64,000 nt of DNA from an uncultured Cellvibrio sp. (GTDB lineage: Bacteria > Pseudomonadota > Gammaproteobacteria > Pseudomonadales > Cellvibrionaceae): assembly GCA_946480695.1 (NCBI GenBank), contig CAMLKG010000002.1, positions 124,001 to 188,000 of the forward strand. The letters run 5' to 3'. The notes under the pieces are model-generated. The model did not search any database. It saw only the letters and a program-made list of their open reading frames with translations, and was not told the origin of the DNA. Below, one piece after another: positions 27,645 through 35,301 of the stretch. Positions within the stretch are counted from its first letter, which is position 1, and each line of letters begins with the position of its first letter. The translations under genes were made by a program, and so were the position numbers.

Positions 27645-28073
27645 ATGTCTGGATTTGGTCCACCGATAAAAAAGAAACTCAAAGCGGAGATCAACGTTGT
27701 TCCGTTAATCGACGTAATGTTGGTATTGCTGATCGTCTTTATGATTGCCGCACCTATGATGACCCAGGGAATTAAAGTGGAGTTACCGCAAGCAGCTTCT
27801 GAACCTGTCGAAAGTAAAGAAGATGATCCCATTACGGTATCTGTCAAAGCGGATGGAACCTACTACATAGATTTGGCGGGTGATGCTGAAGCGCCTCGTC
27901 CCCTGGCGGAAATTAAATCCATTGTCAGTAAGGTGCTGAAAGAAAAGCCCAACACACCTGTATTTGTGCAAGGCGATAAAAAAGTTGATTACGGTGTGGT
28001 AGTGACGTTAATGGGTGAACTCAAACAAGCGGGGGCGCCCTCAGTTGGCTTGATTACGGAGCCAGCGCGCTAA
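27645..28073 (+). CDS. tolR: TolR, proton-channel subunit of Tol-Pal motor
   Basis: A 142-residue bitopic inner-membrane protein. A short cytoplasmic N-terminus is followed by the single transmembrane helix with the essential proton-path aspartate in INVVPLIDVMLVLLIVFM (Asp at about residue 25) and a periplasmic domain ending VTLMGELKQAGAPSVGLIT. Homologous to ExbD. Starts after a gap to tolQ and ends five bases before tolA. Confidence 0.97.
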   Translation: MSGFGPPIKKKLKAEINVVPLIDVMLVLLIVFMIAAPMMTQGIKVELPQAASEPVESKEDDPITVSVKADGTYYIDLAGDAEAPRPLAEIKSIVSKVLKEKPNTPVFVQGDKKVDYGVVVTLMGELKQAGAPSVGLITEPAR

Positions 28074-28078
28074 CCTAT

Positions 28079-28921
28079 ATGAAGCTGGAAAATTCGTTAT
28101 CGCTTCCTTTGTTTCTAAGCGTGTGCTTTCACACGTTGTTGCTCGTTTTGTTTATGGGTAATTGGGATTTTTTTAAGAAAGAAGAGGAGCCCTACAAGCC
28201 ACACTATGTAACAGCTACCTTGGTAGATATGAAACCCAAAGCCAGGGCTCAGCCCCAACAAACGAAAGAACAGGTACTCGATTCAAAAGCCTATGAAGAC
28301 CTGAAAAACCACAAAAAGCAGGAAGAACAACGCCGTAAGGAAGCTGAAGCTTTAGTGCAAAAGAAAAAAGAAGAGGAATCTAAAGCTGCCGAGGCGGAAA
28401 AACAGAAGCAACAAAAAATTAAAGACGAGCAGGCAAAAATAGCCAAGGCAAAAGCGGAAAAAGAAGCCGCCGAAAAGAAACGTAAAGCGGAAGAAGATGC
28501 CAGGAAGAAAGCCGAGGCCGCAAAAAAAACCAAGCGTGAACAGGAAGCCCAGGAAGAACAACGCCGGATTCAGGCGGCGTTACAAAAGGAAGAGAAGCAC
28601 ATCAGTGAATCCAATGATGATGTGAACACAAAAAGTTATGAAGAGATGCTTATTGAGCGGGTTGAGCAAAACTGGAGTCGTCCCCCATCTGCACGGCGCG
28701 GTATGGAAGTAACGCTAGAGGTTAATATGTTGCCCACTGGCGTAGTGACGGGGTTGCGCGTCATTAAAAGTAGTGGTGACCCGGCATTTGATCGTTCCGC
28801 AGAACAAGCGGTAAGGCGTGTGGATAGATTTACCGAAGCTATGCAAATTCCGCCGGATATTTTTGATAAATATTTTCGTGTTTTTAGATTTACATTCAGC
28901 CCAGAGGACTTAAGGTCGTGA
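28079..28921 (+). CDS. tolA: TolA, periplasm-spanning protein of Tol-Pal system
   Basis: Connects the TolQR motor to TolB and Pal across the periplasm. The 280-residue product has an N-terminal transmembrane helix (about 9-26), a long Lys/Glu/Ala-rich helical domain II (about 70-190, with EEKAK-type repeats), and a C-terminal TonB-like domain with YEEMLIERVEQNWSRPPSARRGMEVTLEVNM's core and the closing FRFTFSPEDL. The domain II is shorter than in E. coli TolA (421 residues). The stop overlaps the GTG start of tolB by four bases (GTGA). Confidence 0.95.
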   Translation: MKLENSLSLPLFLSVCFHTLLLVLFMGNWDFFKKEEEPYKPHYVTATLVDMKPKARAQPQQTKEQVLDSKAYEDLKNHKKQEEQRRKEAEALVQKKKEEESKAAEAEKQKQQKIKDEQAKIAKAKAEKEAAEKKRKAEEDARKKAEAAKKTKREQEAQEEQRRIQAALQKEEKHISESNDDVNTKSYEEMLIERVEQNWSRPPSARRGMEVTLEVNMLPTGVVTGLRVIKSSGDPAFDRSAEQAVRRVDRFTEAMQIPPDIFDKYFRVFRFTFSPEDLRS

Positions 28922-30198
28922 AGCGATATTTTCTGTTGTGTTTAATTTTTGTAGCGGGTCTTGCCCAGGCGCAATTAAATCTGAAGGTGACAAAAGGTGT
29001 GGATAATCCCACCAAAATTGCCGTAGTCCCGTTTGCCTGGGCTGGTGGCCGGTTGTCCGAGGACCTGGCAAGAATTGTTGGTAATGATCTGGAGTTTTCA
29101 GGCCAATTTGAAGCGACTGATCCTGAGCGTATGTTGTCTTTTCCTCGCTCGGAAGTAGAAGTTCATTATCGTGACTGGAAAGCGTTGGGCTCTGAATATT
29201 TGCTCATTGGTTCAATTACCCAGCAGGCGGGGCGTTATTATGCCAGTTATGAACTTTTTGATGTTGTGCAGCAAAAACGTGTTTTTGCCAAGCTCACAGT
29301 AGATGGTACCGAAGCGCAACTGCGCGATATGGCGCACCACATTAGTGATAAGGTTTATGAAACCATCACCGGCATTCGCGGTATTTTTTCCACTAAATTA
29401 ATTTATATTGAGGCATTTAAAAAGCCACAAAAATACCGCTTGATGTTATCGGACATTGACGGCTTTCGCCCGCGCATGTTGCTGGAATCGCGTTATCCAC
29501 TGCTTTCACCGGTTTGGTCTCCAAACGGCCAGCGAGTGTCGTATGTTTCCTTTGAGGCCGATAACAAGCCTGCCATTTATATTCAGGATATAGCGACAGG
29601 TCGCCGTCAACAGATGACCAGCTTCCGTGGTTTAAACGGTGCGCCCGCCTGGTCCCCGGATGGGCAAAAATTAGCTATGGCATTATCGAAGGATGGCAAC
29701 CCCGAAATCTATGTAATGAATGTATTGACGCGTCAGTTGACAAGAGTAACAAATCATTTTGCAATCGATCATGAGCCAACCTGGTCAGCAGATGGCTCAT
29801 CAATATTCTTTACATCAGATCGTGGCGGCAAACCGCAAATATATCAGGTGAATGTTGCGACTATGCAACAGGAGCGCGTAACGTTTGATGGCGATTACAA
29901 TGCACGTCCACGCGTATCTCCGGATGGCAAAAGTCTTGTTATGTTGAATAAGCGTCCAGGTACCAGCTACCACATCGCTGCCCAAGATATAAAATCTGGT
30001 AATTTACGCATTTTGTCCGAGACAAATCTGGATGAATCGCCTACTATAGCGCCCAATGGCGCTATGCTTATGTATGCGACTCGTTCTGGTGGTAAAGGAG
30101 TATTGGCGGCGGTGTCCCTCGATGCACGTGTCAAAATCCTCCAGCCTCCAAAACAAGGTGATGTGCGGGAACCCGCATGGTCGCCATTTTTTAACTAA
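28918..30198 (+). CDS. tolB: TolB, periplasmic beta-propeller of Tol-Pal system
   Basis: Periplasmic protein that binds Pal and TolA. The GTG start at 28918 overlaps tolA. The 426-residue product has a signal peptide ending in AGLAQAQ (about residue 19), an N-terminal alpha/beta domain (VAVVPFAW), and a six-bladed propeller with repeating SPDG/WSPNG motifs (VWSPNGQRVSYVSF, AWSPDGQKLAMALS, TWSADGSSIFFTSD). Closing segment REPAWSPFFN. Length matches the family (about 430). Confidence 0.97.
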   Translation: MKRYFLLCLIFVAGLAQAQLNLKVTKGVDNPTKIAVVPFAWAGGRLSEDLARIVGNDLEFSGQFEATDPERMLSFPRSEVEVHYRDWKALGSEYLLIGSITQQAGRYYASYELFDVVQQKRVFAKLTVDGTEAQLRDMAHHISDKVYETITGIRGIFSTKLIYIEAFKKPQKYRLMLSDIDGFRPRMLLESRYPLLSPVWSPNGQRVSYVSFEADNKPAIYIQDIATGRRQQMTSFRGLNGAPAWSPDGQKLAMALSKDGNPEIYVMNVLTRQLTRVTNHFAIDHEPTWSADGSSIFFTSDRGGKPQIYQVNVATMQQERVTFDGDYNARPRVSPDGKSLVMLNKRPGTSYHIAAQDIKSGNLRILSETNLDESPTIAPNGAMLMYATRSGGKGVLAAVSLDARVKILQPPKQGDVREPAWSPFFN

Positions 30199-30243
30199 AT
30201 CCCCGTTCAAACTAGATCTAAACTTCATTGGAGTTACACACAC

Positions 30244-30708
30244 ATGATCACCAAAGCAATCAAGCAAGGTCTTACTTTGGCTGTTGTTATGTCTTTCCTG
30301 GTTGGCTGTTCTGGTAGCGATACCAAGCCTGTAGAAACTACTACTACTGGCGCTGCTACTACTGATACCAGTGTTTCAGAACAAACTCTGTCAAACGTTG
30401 TTTACTTCGACTTCGATCAATACGCGTTGACTGCTGAAAGCCGCGCTGTTCTGTTGGCTCACGCTGACAAGCTGAAAGGTGCTTCAGTAGCTGTGCGTTT
30501 GGAAGGTCACGCTGACGAGCGCGGTTCACGCGAGTACAACATGGCTTTAGGCGAGAAGCGTGCTAACGCTGTTCGTGATTTCCTGGTAACTCAAGGCGTT
30601 AACGGCTCTTCTTTGGAAGTTGTTAGCTTCGGTGAAGAGCAACCAGCAGCTACCGGCAGTGATGAAGCTTCCTGGGCTCAAAACCGTCGTGTAGAAGTTA
30701 AGTACTAA
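30244..30708 (+). CDS. pal: Pal, peptidoglycan-associated lipoprotein
   Basis: Outer-membrane lipoprotein that binds peptidoglycan and TolB. The 154-residue product has a signal peptide with lipobox FLVGC, a Thr-rich linker (residues about 29-45), and an OmpA-like domain with YFDFDQYALTAESRAVL and the diaminopimelate-binding HADERGSREYNMALGEKRA segment. A GGAG site precedes the ATG. Codon choice is more T-rich and uniform than its neighbours, as expected for a highly expressed gene. Confidence 0.97.
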   Translation: MITKAIKQGLTLAVVMSFLVGCSGSDTKPVETTTTGAATTDTSVSEQTLSNVVYFDFDQYALTAESRAVLLAHADKLKGASVAVRLEGHADERGSREYNMALGEKRANAVRDFLVTQGVNGSSLEVVSFGEEQPAATGSDEASWAQNRRVEVKY

Positions 30709-30722
30709 GAGTCGGCACCCGT

Positions 30723-31457
30723 ATGCTTAAAAATCTGATTGCTGTTGCCTTAATTGTTACAGCGCCAGTCATACAGGCACAAGTACGGGTTGTTGAGTCT
30801 GCACCTCAGGGCTTCGGCTCTGGGGTGGCTCAGCCTGATTTGTCTGCCTCCGCTGAGTCTGATGTTTACTCCCAAATACGCGCGTTACAAGAAGAAGTAG
30901 CGATTTTGCGCGGCCTTATAGAAGAACAGCAATACCAGTTGAAACAATTGAAACAATTACAACTGGATAATTACATGGATCTGGATCGTCGATTATCAGG
31001 CGGTTCTGCTGCGTCGCATGCTGTAGATAATGATGTTGACCCAACTGACTCCAAAATTATTGAACCTGGTGTTGTGATAGCGGATTCAGCCAGTGAGGCT
31101 GATGTATATAAAGCTGCTTACGATTTGTTAAATCAAAAAGATTTTGATGGCGCTGTAGCGGCCTTTAAAGAACACTTAAACCGCTTTCCCAGCGGGAATT
31201 TTGCTAGCAATAGCCACTATTGGCTAGGCAAGGTTGCCATGTTGAAAAAGGATTATCCGCAAGCAAAAACCTGGTTTACTGAATTAATTGCAAACTTTCC
31301 CGGCGCTGCCAAGGTACCAGATGCTCAATTGGATCTTGGGAAAGTGTATTTCATGATGGGCGATAAAACCAAAGCCCGGTCACTGTTAACAGAGGTTGCA
31401 AATGGTAATAGTGATGCTGCGCGATTGGCGCAAAAATTTATAACAGATAATTTTTGA
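30723..31457 (+). CDS. cpoB: CpoB (YbgF), Tol-Pal-associated TPR protein
   Basis: Periplasmic protein that links peptidoglycan synthesis (PBP1B) with Tol-driven constriction. The 244-residue product has a signal peptide ending in VIQAQ, an N-terminal trimerising coiled coil (about residues 50-85, LQEEVAILRGLIEEQQYQL), and a C-terminal TPR domain with AYDLLNQKDFDGAVAAFKEHL and SHYWLGKVAMLKKDYPQAKTW-type repeats. It is the last gene of the Tol operon, starting 14 bases after pal. Confidence 0.95.
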   Translation: MLKNLIAVALIVTAPVIQAQVRVVESAPQGFGSGVAQPDLSASAESDVYSQIRALQEEVAILRGLIEEQQYQLKQLKQLQLDNYMDLDRRLSGGSAASHAVDNDVDPTDSKIIEPGVVIADSASEADVYKAAYDLLNQKDFDGAVAAFKEHLNRFPSGNFASNSHYWLGKVAMLKKDYPQAKTWFTELIANFPGAAKVPDAQLDLGKVYFMMGDKTKARSLLTEVANGNSDAARLAQKFITDNF

Positions 31458-31460
31458 TTT

Positions 31461-31493
31461 CATTGAAAAGAAAGGGGCTTACAATGAAGCCCC
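31461..31493 (-). terminator. Terminator of the candidate CsrB-like RNA
   Basis: A 7-bp stem GGGGCTT/AAGCCCC (arms 31474-31480 and 31487-31493, loop of six bases). On the minus strand it is followed by TTTCTTTTC, a U-rich tail; on the plus strand it is followed by GTGGCG, which is no tail. So it is oriented to end a minus-strand transcript and lies just outside the cpoB stop. Confidence 0.85.
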
Positions 31494-31814
31494 GTGGCGA
31501 ATCCATCAGTGGATTTCTGCTATGTCCGTTTAGCTATCGCATCCTGCTGAACCGATAAAGTCCGTATAATTCCTTCTCCATAATTACTCCATGTAGCATC
31601 CTGCCTTTATCTCGCTCCATTCCTCTCTGGTATCCTTGAATCCTTTCCCTGATTTCTTGCTTCCTCGTCTTCCTTGGGGCATCGTATCCTTAGATGCAGT
31701 TTCTTCCCTAAACTCTCTGTGCATCATCCTGATAGCTCAATCCATGATCGGTTCCTTCCAAATCCATATCTGTGACTGGTTCCTTCACTATCCTGCTCGT
31801 CCTTGATGTGATCA
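31465..31814 (-). ncRNA. Candidate CsrB/RsmZ-type regulatory RNA that sequesters CsrA/RsmA
   Basis: A region of about 350 bases with no protein gene. Between 31502 and 31802 the minus strand contains 25 GGA trinucleotides (about five expected by chance), while GGA on the plus strand occurs about once. Several are of CAGGATG, AAGGATAC or AAGGAAC type, like the CsrA sites in CsrB and RsmY/Z. At least two lie in hairpin loops: stem GCATC/GATGC at 31679-31697 encloses TAAGGATAC, and stem TATCG/CGATA at 31535-31557 encloses CAGGATG. The RNA ends in a terminator with a U-tract on the minus strand only. A -10 TTTAAT (31821-31826) and a -35 TTAACG (31845-31850) suggest a start near 31814. Its length is close to E. 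coli CsrB (369 nt). Csr-type function is inferred; identity was judged by eye. Confidence 0.8.
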
Positions 31815-31863
31815 TTCTCAATTAAAACCGGGTTAGCGAATAGTCGTTAAATTCGCTTTCGTT

Positions 31864-31881
31864 TGTAGGAAATTGACTACA
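31864..31881. promoter_or_regulatory. GacA/UvrY-box-like palindrome upstream of the candidate CsrB-like RNA
   Basis: The minus strand reads TGTAGTCAATTTCCTACA. Compared with the published GacA upstream element TGTAAG-N2-AT-N2-CTTACA, 11 of 14 defined positions agree. It sits about 60 bases before the estimated RNA start. GacA/UvrY-type regulators control csrB/rsmZ genes in many gammaproteobacteria. Spacing differs from the far-upstream site in Pseudomonas, so this is suggestive. Confidence 0.5.
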
Positions 31882-31988
31882 TTCAATAGTGGATTATAGG
31901 CAGGCAAATTAATTTACTGTGGTTATATTGAATTCAGGGAATAGGAAATACACTAAGCTTTATCTTTCCCGGTGTTACTTGTGGAGTA

Positions 31989-33248
31989 ATGCAGATGCAG
32001 CTTTTACGAAATACGTTTAAATCATGGTTTGTTATCGTGCTTGGTCTTCTTATAAATCCAGTTTTTGCGATTGAACAACACAAAGGTCCAGCCTACAAAC
32101 TGGATTATTTTGTGACCCTACAGCCTGAAAAATCAGGTGCGATGGTAAAAATTCGGATTGATAAAGGCCAATTACTCAATAAGTTCAGCTTTAATAATTC
32201 ACGAAATATTTATTCGGAAATTCGGGCGAACGGCAAGTTAACTATCGATAATCAACGGATTGAATGGCAGCTTCCACAGGGGGAGGCGACATTATCCTAT
32301 TTCGTTTTACTCACTAACGAGCGTGTGTCAGGCAAATTTGATTCCAGGGTTACCGATAATTGGGCATTGTTTCGAGGTGATGATCTAATTCCTGCAGTCC
32401 ATACTTACGAAGTTCCCGATGCTTATTCCGTGGCAACAATATCATTTGATTTACCCAAGGATTGGAAAAGTATCGAAACAGGCTGGCAGCGGAAAACAGG
32501 GACTCTGTTTGCTGTTGATAATCCAGAGCGTCGTTTTGATAGACCTACAGGATGGATGATTGCCGGAAAAATCGGTACTCGCCGAGCTATAGTAAAGAAA
32601 ACGGGAATAGCCATTAGTGCCCCAACCGGAGAGGGAATGCGTCGTATGGACGCGCTGACTTTTTTTAATTTTGTATGGCCGGAGTTACACAAAGCGTTTG
32701 AAAAGACACCGCAAAAATTATTGGTTGTGGGAGCCGGAGATCCTATGTGGCGTGGTGGACTTTCCGCATCAAATTCCCTGTTTTTACATTCGGACCGTCC
32801 ATTGGTAAGTGAAAATGGAACCAGCCCGCTACTGCATGAATTGACCCATATGGTGACACGCATTAGTGGCAAAGCGACGGAAACAACTAATGACGACTGG
32901 ATTGCTGAAGGGCTTGCTGAATTTTATTCATTTGAATTGCTATATCGTGCAGATGGAATGACAAAAGCGAGACGCACTAAAATAATTCGCAGCCTTGCCA
33001 AATGGGGCAAGGGTGTAGAGCATTTACGAAAAACCAAATCTACCGGTGCTATTACTGCGCGTGCTGTAATTTTATTGGATGAACTTGATAAGGAAATTCG
33101 CCAACGAAGTAAAAACAAATACAACATAGACGCGGTGGTACGTGAGTTGATGAAACAACGTAAAGTATCCTTGGATGATTTAACGCGGGTCGGTGAAAAA
33201 TTAGTCGGATCGAAATTGGAAACGTTAAATTCGCCGTTATTGAAATAA
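31989..33248 (+). CDS. Secreted gluzincin (M1/M61-like) peptidase
   Basis: A 419-residue secreted protein with a signal peptide (hydrophobic core about residues 13-24, ending in NPVFA). The zinc site is HELTH (His283, Glu284, His287) and the third ligand is in WIAEGLAEF (Glu307), 20 residues after the second His, the gluzincin spacing of M1 and M61 families. The N-terminal 200 residues are beta-rich, as in M61 glycyl aminopeptidases. No GAMEN-type motif was seen, so I do not assign M1. Two in-frame ATGs compete; the second (31995) is better spaced from GGAG. Substrate unknown. It diverges from the candidate CsrB-like RNA. Confidence 0.8.
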   Translation: MQMQLLRNTFKSWFVIVLGLLINPVFAIEQHKGPAYKLDYFVTLQPEKSGAMVKIRIDKGQLLNKFSFNNSRNIYSEIRANGKLTIDNQRIEWQLPQGEATLSYFVLLTNERVSGKFDSRVTDNWALFRGDDLIPAVHTYEVPDAYSVATISFDLPKDWKSIETGWQRKTGTLFAVDNPERRFDRPTGWMIAGKIGTRRAIVKKTGIAISAPTGEGMRRMDALTFFNFVWPELHKAFEKTPQKLLVVGAGDPMWRGGLSASNSLFLHSDRPLVSENGTSPLLHELTHMVTRISGKATETTNDDWIAEGLAEFYSFELLYRADGMTKARRTKIIRSLAKWGKGVEHLRKTKSTGAITARAVILLDELDKEIRQRSKNKYNIDAVVRELMKQRKVSLDDLTRVGEKLVGSKLETLNSPLLK

Positions 33249-33286
33249 ACCTATATCCCAGGTGAAACCCTGGGATATAGGTTTAT
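33245..33286. terminator. 18-bp hairpin terminator shared by two convergent genes
   Basis: Perfect inverted repeat with arms 33245-33262 and 33269-33286 and a six-base loop. The stop codon of the peptidase gene (33246-33248) and that of the LpxR-like gene (33283-33285) both lie inside the stem. It is a compact bidirectional terminator. Confidence 0.88.
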
Positions 33287-34431
33287 ATACTGCGGGCCAT
33301 GATGATGCCACCCCACAATAAATCACGATCACCGGCACCGTCTTTGATTTCCGAGCTATGTCCGCGCAGTACATAGCTAAGCCGATACCCCTGTTTAAAT
33401 GCAAATGTATAACCAGCCCAGGCCTCGACTAACAAGGGGTTAAGCTGGTTTTGATTGTAAGTAACAGCGCTGTTGCGAAACTGCCCTTGCAGGAAAGCAT
33501 TGTAAGCTCGTGCTTTCAGTGCGATGCCCGCCCAAAAATAGTGTTCATTAACGGCCTTTGCATTACTGGAATAGGAAGACTTTTCGCCGTAACTTGCCAG
33601 TTCAGGGTTGAAGGATGACCATGGACTATGAATCCTGCCGCTGCGGAAACTTAAGCTCCAACTCGCTTCGGTCAAATATCCGAATGATGCCTGGACTGTA
33701 CTTTTTACTTCCAGGCTTTCATGAAATCCATCGAAGTATTTTTGGCGCGCTATTACATAGCGGCCGGTAAGTTCACCTCCATCGCTTATTTGGTTATCCC
33801 ACCCCTGGGGAGGCTGGCTTCGGGTTACCTCATGTACAACATCCTGTAATTCACCTGCTAAACCCAATCCCAAAACGCCAATCGTCAGGGTGCTTTTCCA
33901 GGCAATATTATCGACCAGGTTAATTTGTTCACGTGAGCTTGCGAGATAAGCAAGGCTGGCGTAAGGCCGATCCTGGGGATTTGCATAACCAATACCGATA
34001 TTTTCAGGAGTGAAACCAAACACACCAATCTCGCGACTAAATGTTTCTTGCAATCCTAAAGATTCATGTTTATTTCCGAGCCAGTTATCCAGCTTAATCA
34101 GTGGCTTATTTAATGAAATGAACGCTGTTCGAGCCCTGTTGCCCGTCTGGGTAAAATTAATACCATAGGTGTAATCCTGATCACGTCCACCGGGAACAAA
34201 TACATCGTTATCGAAAGCCAGCGCCCAGCTCTGAGCGGTCCGCCGTGTTTCGGTGTTTAGACGCAATAGCGGGCGTTTTTCATCCTCAACCAAGCTGGCA
34301 AGTTGCAACCATTGCGGCTTTTGGTTGGTCAGGTAAGGGATATCCGTAGCCCCCGAGCTATTGGATAAAGCCCCTAATATTATTAACAAGCGAAGGCTGG
34401 CAAATTTGGCCCAGGTGTTTATTAGGTTCAT
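33283..34431 (-). CDS. LpxR-family lipid A deacylase-like outer-membrane protein
   Basis: A 382-residue outer-membrane beta-barrel of the LpxR/DUF2219 family, which removes the 3'-acyloxyacyl group of lipid A in Salmonella and Vibrio. A signal peptide (about 1-28) precedes the conserved FDNDVFVPGGRDQDYTYGINFT segment, in which the Asn/Asp residues match the active-site N and D of the family, and NPQDRPYASLAYL. The barrel ends with a terminal aromatic/hydrophobic strand. The gene has upstream palindromes matching those of the TetR gene, so control by that TetR is likely. Enzymatic activity is inferred. Confidence 0.85.
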   Translation of the reverse strand: MNLINTWAKFASLRLLIILGALSNSSGATDIPYLTNQKPQWLQLASLVEDEKRPLLRLNTETRRTAQSWALAFDNDVFVPGGRDQDYTYGINFTQTGNRARTAFISLNKPLIKLDNWLGNKHESLGLQETFSREIGVFGFTPENIGIGYANPQDRPYASLAYLASSREQINLVDNIAWKSTLTIGVLGLGLAGELQDVVHEVTRSQPPQGWDNQISDGGELTGRYVIARQKYFDGFHESLEVKSTVQASFGYLTEASWSLSFRSGRIHSPWSSFNPELASYGEKSSYSSNAKAVNEHYFWAGIALKARAYNAFLQGQFRNSAVTYNQNQLNPLLVEAWAGYTFAFKQGYRLSYVLRGHSSEIKDGAGDRDLLWGGIIMARSI

Positions 34432-34469
34432 GATGGGATTAACTCCTTCTTACAACTAGTTGTTAATAA

Positions 34470-34484
34470 AAAGCGACCGGTCAT
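34470..34484. promoter_or_regulatory. TetR operator-like site upstream of the LpxR-like gene
   Basis: AAAGCGACCGGTCAT. Its core GACCGGTC is a perfect palindrome and equals the core of the palindrome in front of the TetR gene. It lies 39-53 bases upstream of the LpxR-like start codon. Confidence 0.6.
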
Positions 34485-34539
34485 CTTTTATTGGTTGCCA
34501 AATTGCAAGCATCCACAGAGTTTGAAAAACCCTCTATAT

Positions 34540-34554
34540 ATGACCAGTCGCTTT
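34540..34554. promoter_or_regulatory. Second TetR operator-like site upstream of the LpxR-like gene
   Basis: ATGACCAGTCGCTTT, the inverted copy of 34470-34484 (14 of 15 positions). The two copies face each other about 55 bases apart, suggesting two operators flanking the promoter. Confidence 0.55.
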
Positions 34555-34603
34555 ATTATATTTTTAGAAATACGCCCTATACGGCGTGTTAATGCGGTAA
34601 AAC

Positions 34604-35194
34604 CTAAGCTTGCGGCTTATTAAATAATTCGGGAAGCACAGTTAAAAAAGCATTTAAGGGCTCACGACATTTAGATGCTTTCATTCGCATCAACGTCCCT
34701 TCCCAGGCATTAAATAAAAATTCTGCCAAAATGGAGGAAGGTAGAGGACTTTTGAGACCGCCCTTTAAGCGCGCTTCTTCCAATACATCCTCAATGACTT
34801 GGGTGCTGTTACGCAGCATTTGGCGGACCTTAATACGAATAGCTTCGCTCGATTCCGACATTTCCTGGCACATATTCCCAAGAAAACATCCACCGTTGAG
34901 GTTCTCCTCGCAACCACCAATATTTTCTACGAAAAAGCGAGTTAAGCGCTCTTGTGGGCAAATATTGCGATCATTAAGCAAATGGCGGTTCTGCTCCATG
35001 CGCTCCTCGGTTACTTTTTCCAAAGCTTCAATCGCAAAATCTTCTTTGCTTTTGAAATAGGTATAGAAAGAACCCTTGGGTACATCGGCCGCGTTCACTA
35101 TGTCCTGGATGCTCGTACCGTTATAGCCACGGGTAGCCATGACTTTTAGGCCTGCATCCAAAAGATGATCTTTTTTCTGTTCGCGTTTGCTCAT
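34604..35194 (-). CDS. TetR-family transcriptional regulator
   Basis: A DNA-binding repressor of 196 residues from the ATG at 35192-35194 (MSKREQKKDHLLDAG). A longer frame from an upstream TTG at 35230 is rejected because it would place a 12-base operator-like palindrome within the coding sequence. The N-terminal helix-turn-helix (about residues 5-55) has the TetR pattern GYNGTSIQDIVNAADVPKGSFYTYFKSKEDF. The C-terminal ligand domain is helical with conserved cysteines. The gene lies upstream of the LpxR-like gene on the same strand, with matching palindromes before both, suggesting autoregulation and control of that gene. Confidence 0.92.
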   Translation of the reverse strand: MSKREQKKDHLLDAGLKVMATRGYNGTSIQDIVNAADVPKGSFYTYFKSKEDFAIEALEKVTEERMEQNRHLLNDRNICPQERLTRFFVENIGGCEENLNGGCFLGNMCQEMSESSEAIRIKVRQMLRNSTQVIEDVLEEARLKGGLKSPLPSSILAEFLFNAWEGTLMRMKASKCREPLNAFLTVLPELFNKPQA

Positions 35195-35206
35195 GGTTGC
35201 AAATAT

Positions 35207-35218
35207 ATGACCGGTCAT
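35207..35218. promoter_or_regulatory. TetR self-operator
   Basis: ATGACCGGTCAT, a perfect 12-base palindrome 13 bases upstream of the TetR start codon. The core is repeated twice upstream of the LpxR-like gene. Confidence 0.65.
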
Positions 35219-35301
35219 CTTTATTTTCAAGGTTGGGTTTACGTTAAATTGTTATAGAAATTAATTATTTGGTTATAAGGCATAAGAAAGCGATCCACGT
35301 T

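Noticed and set aside
31474..31493. Reading the hairpin after cpoB as the terminator of the Tol operon
   Set aside because: On the plus strand no T-run follows (GTGGCG), while a U-rich tail is present on the minus strand, so it is assigned to the small RNA. It may still slow plus-strand transcription.
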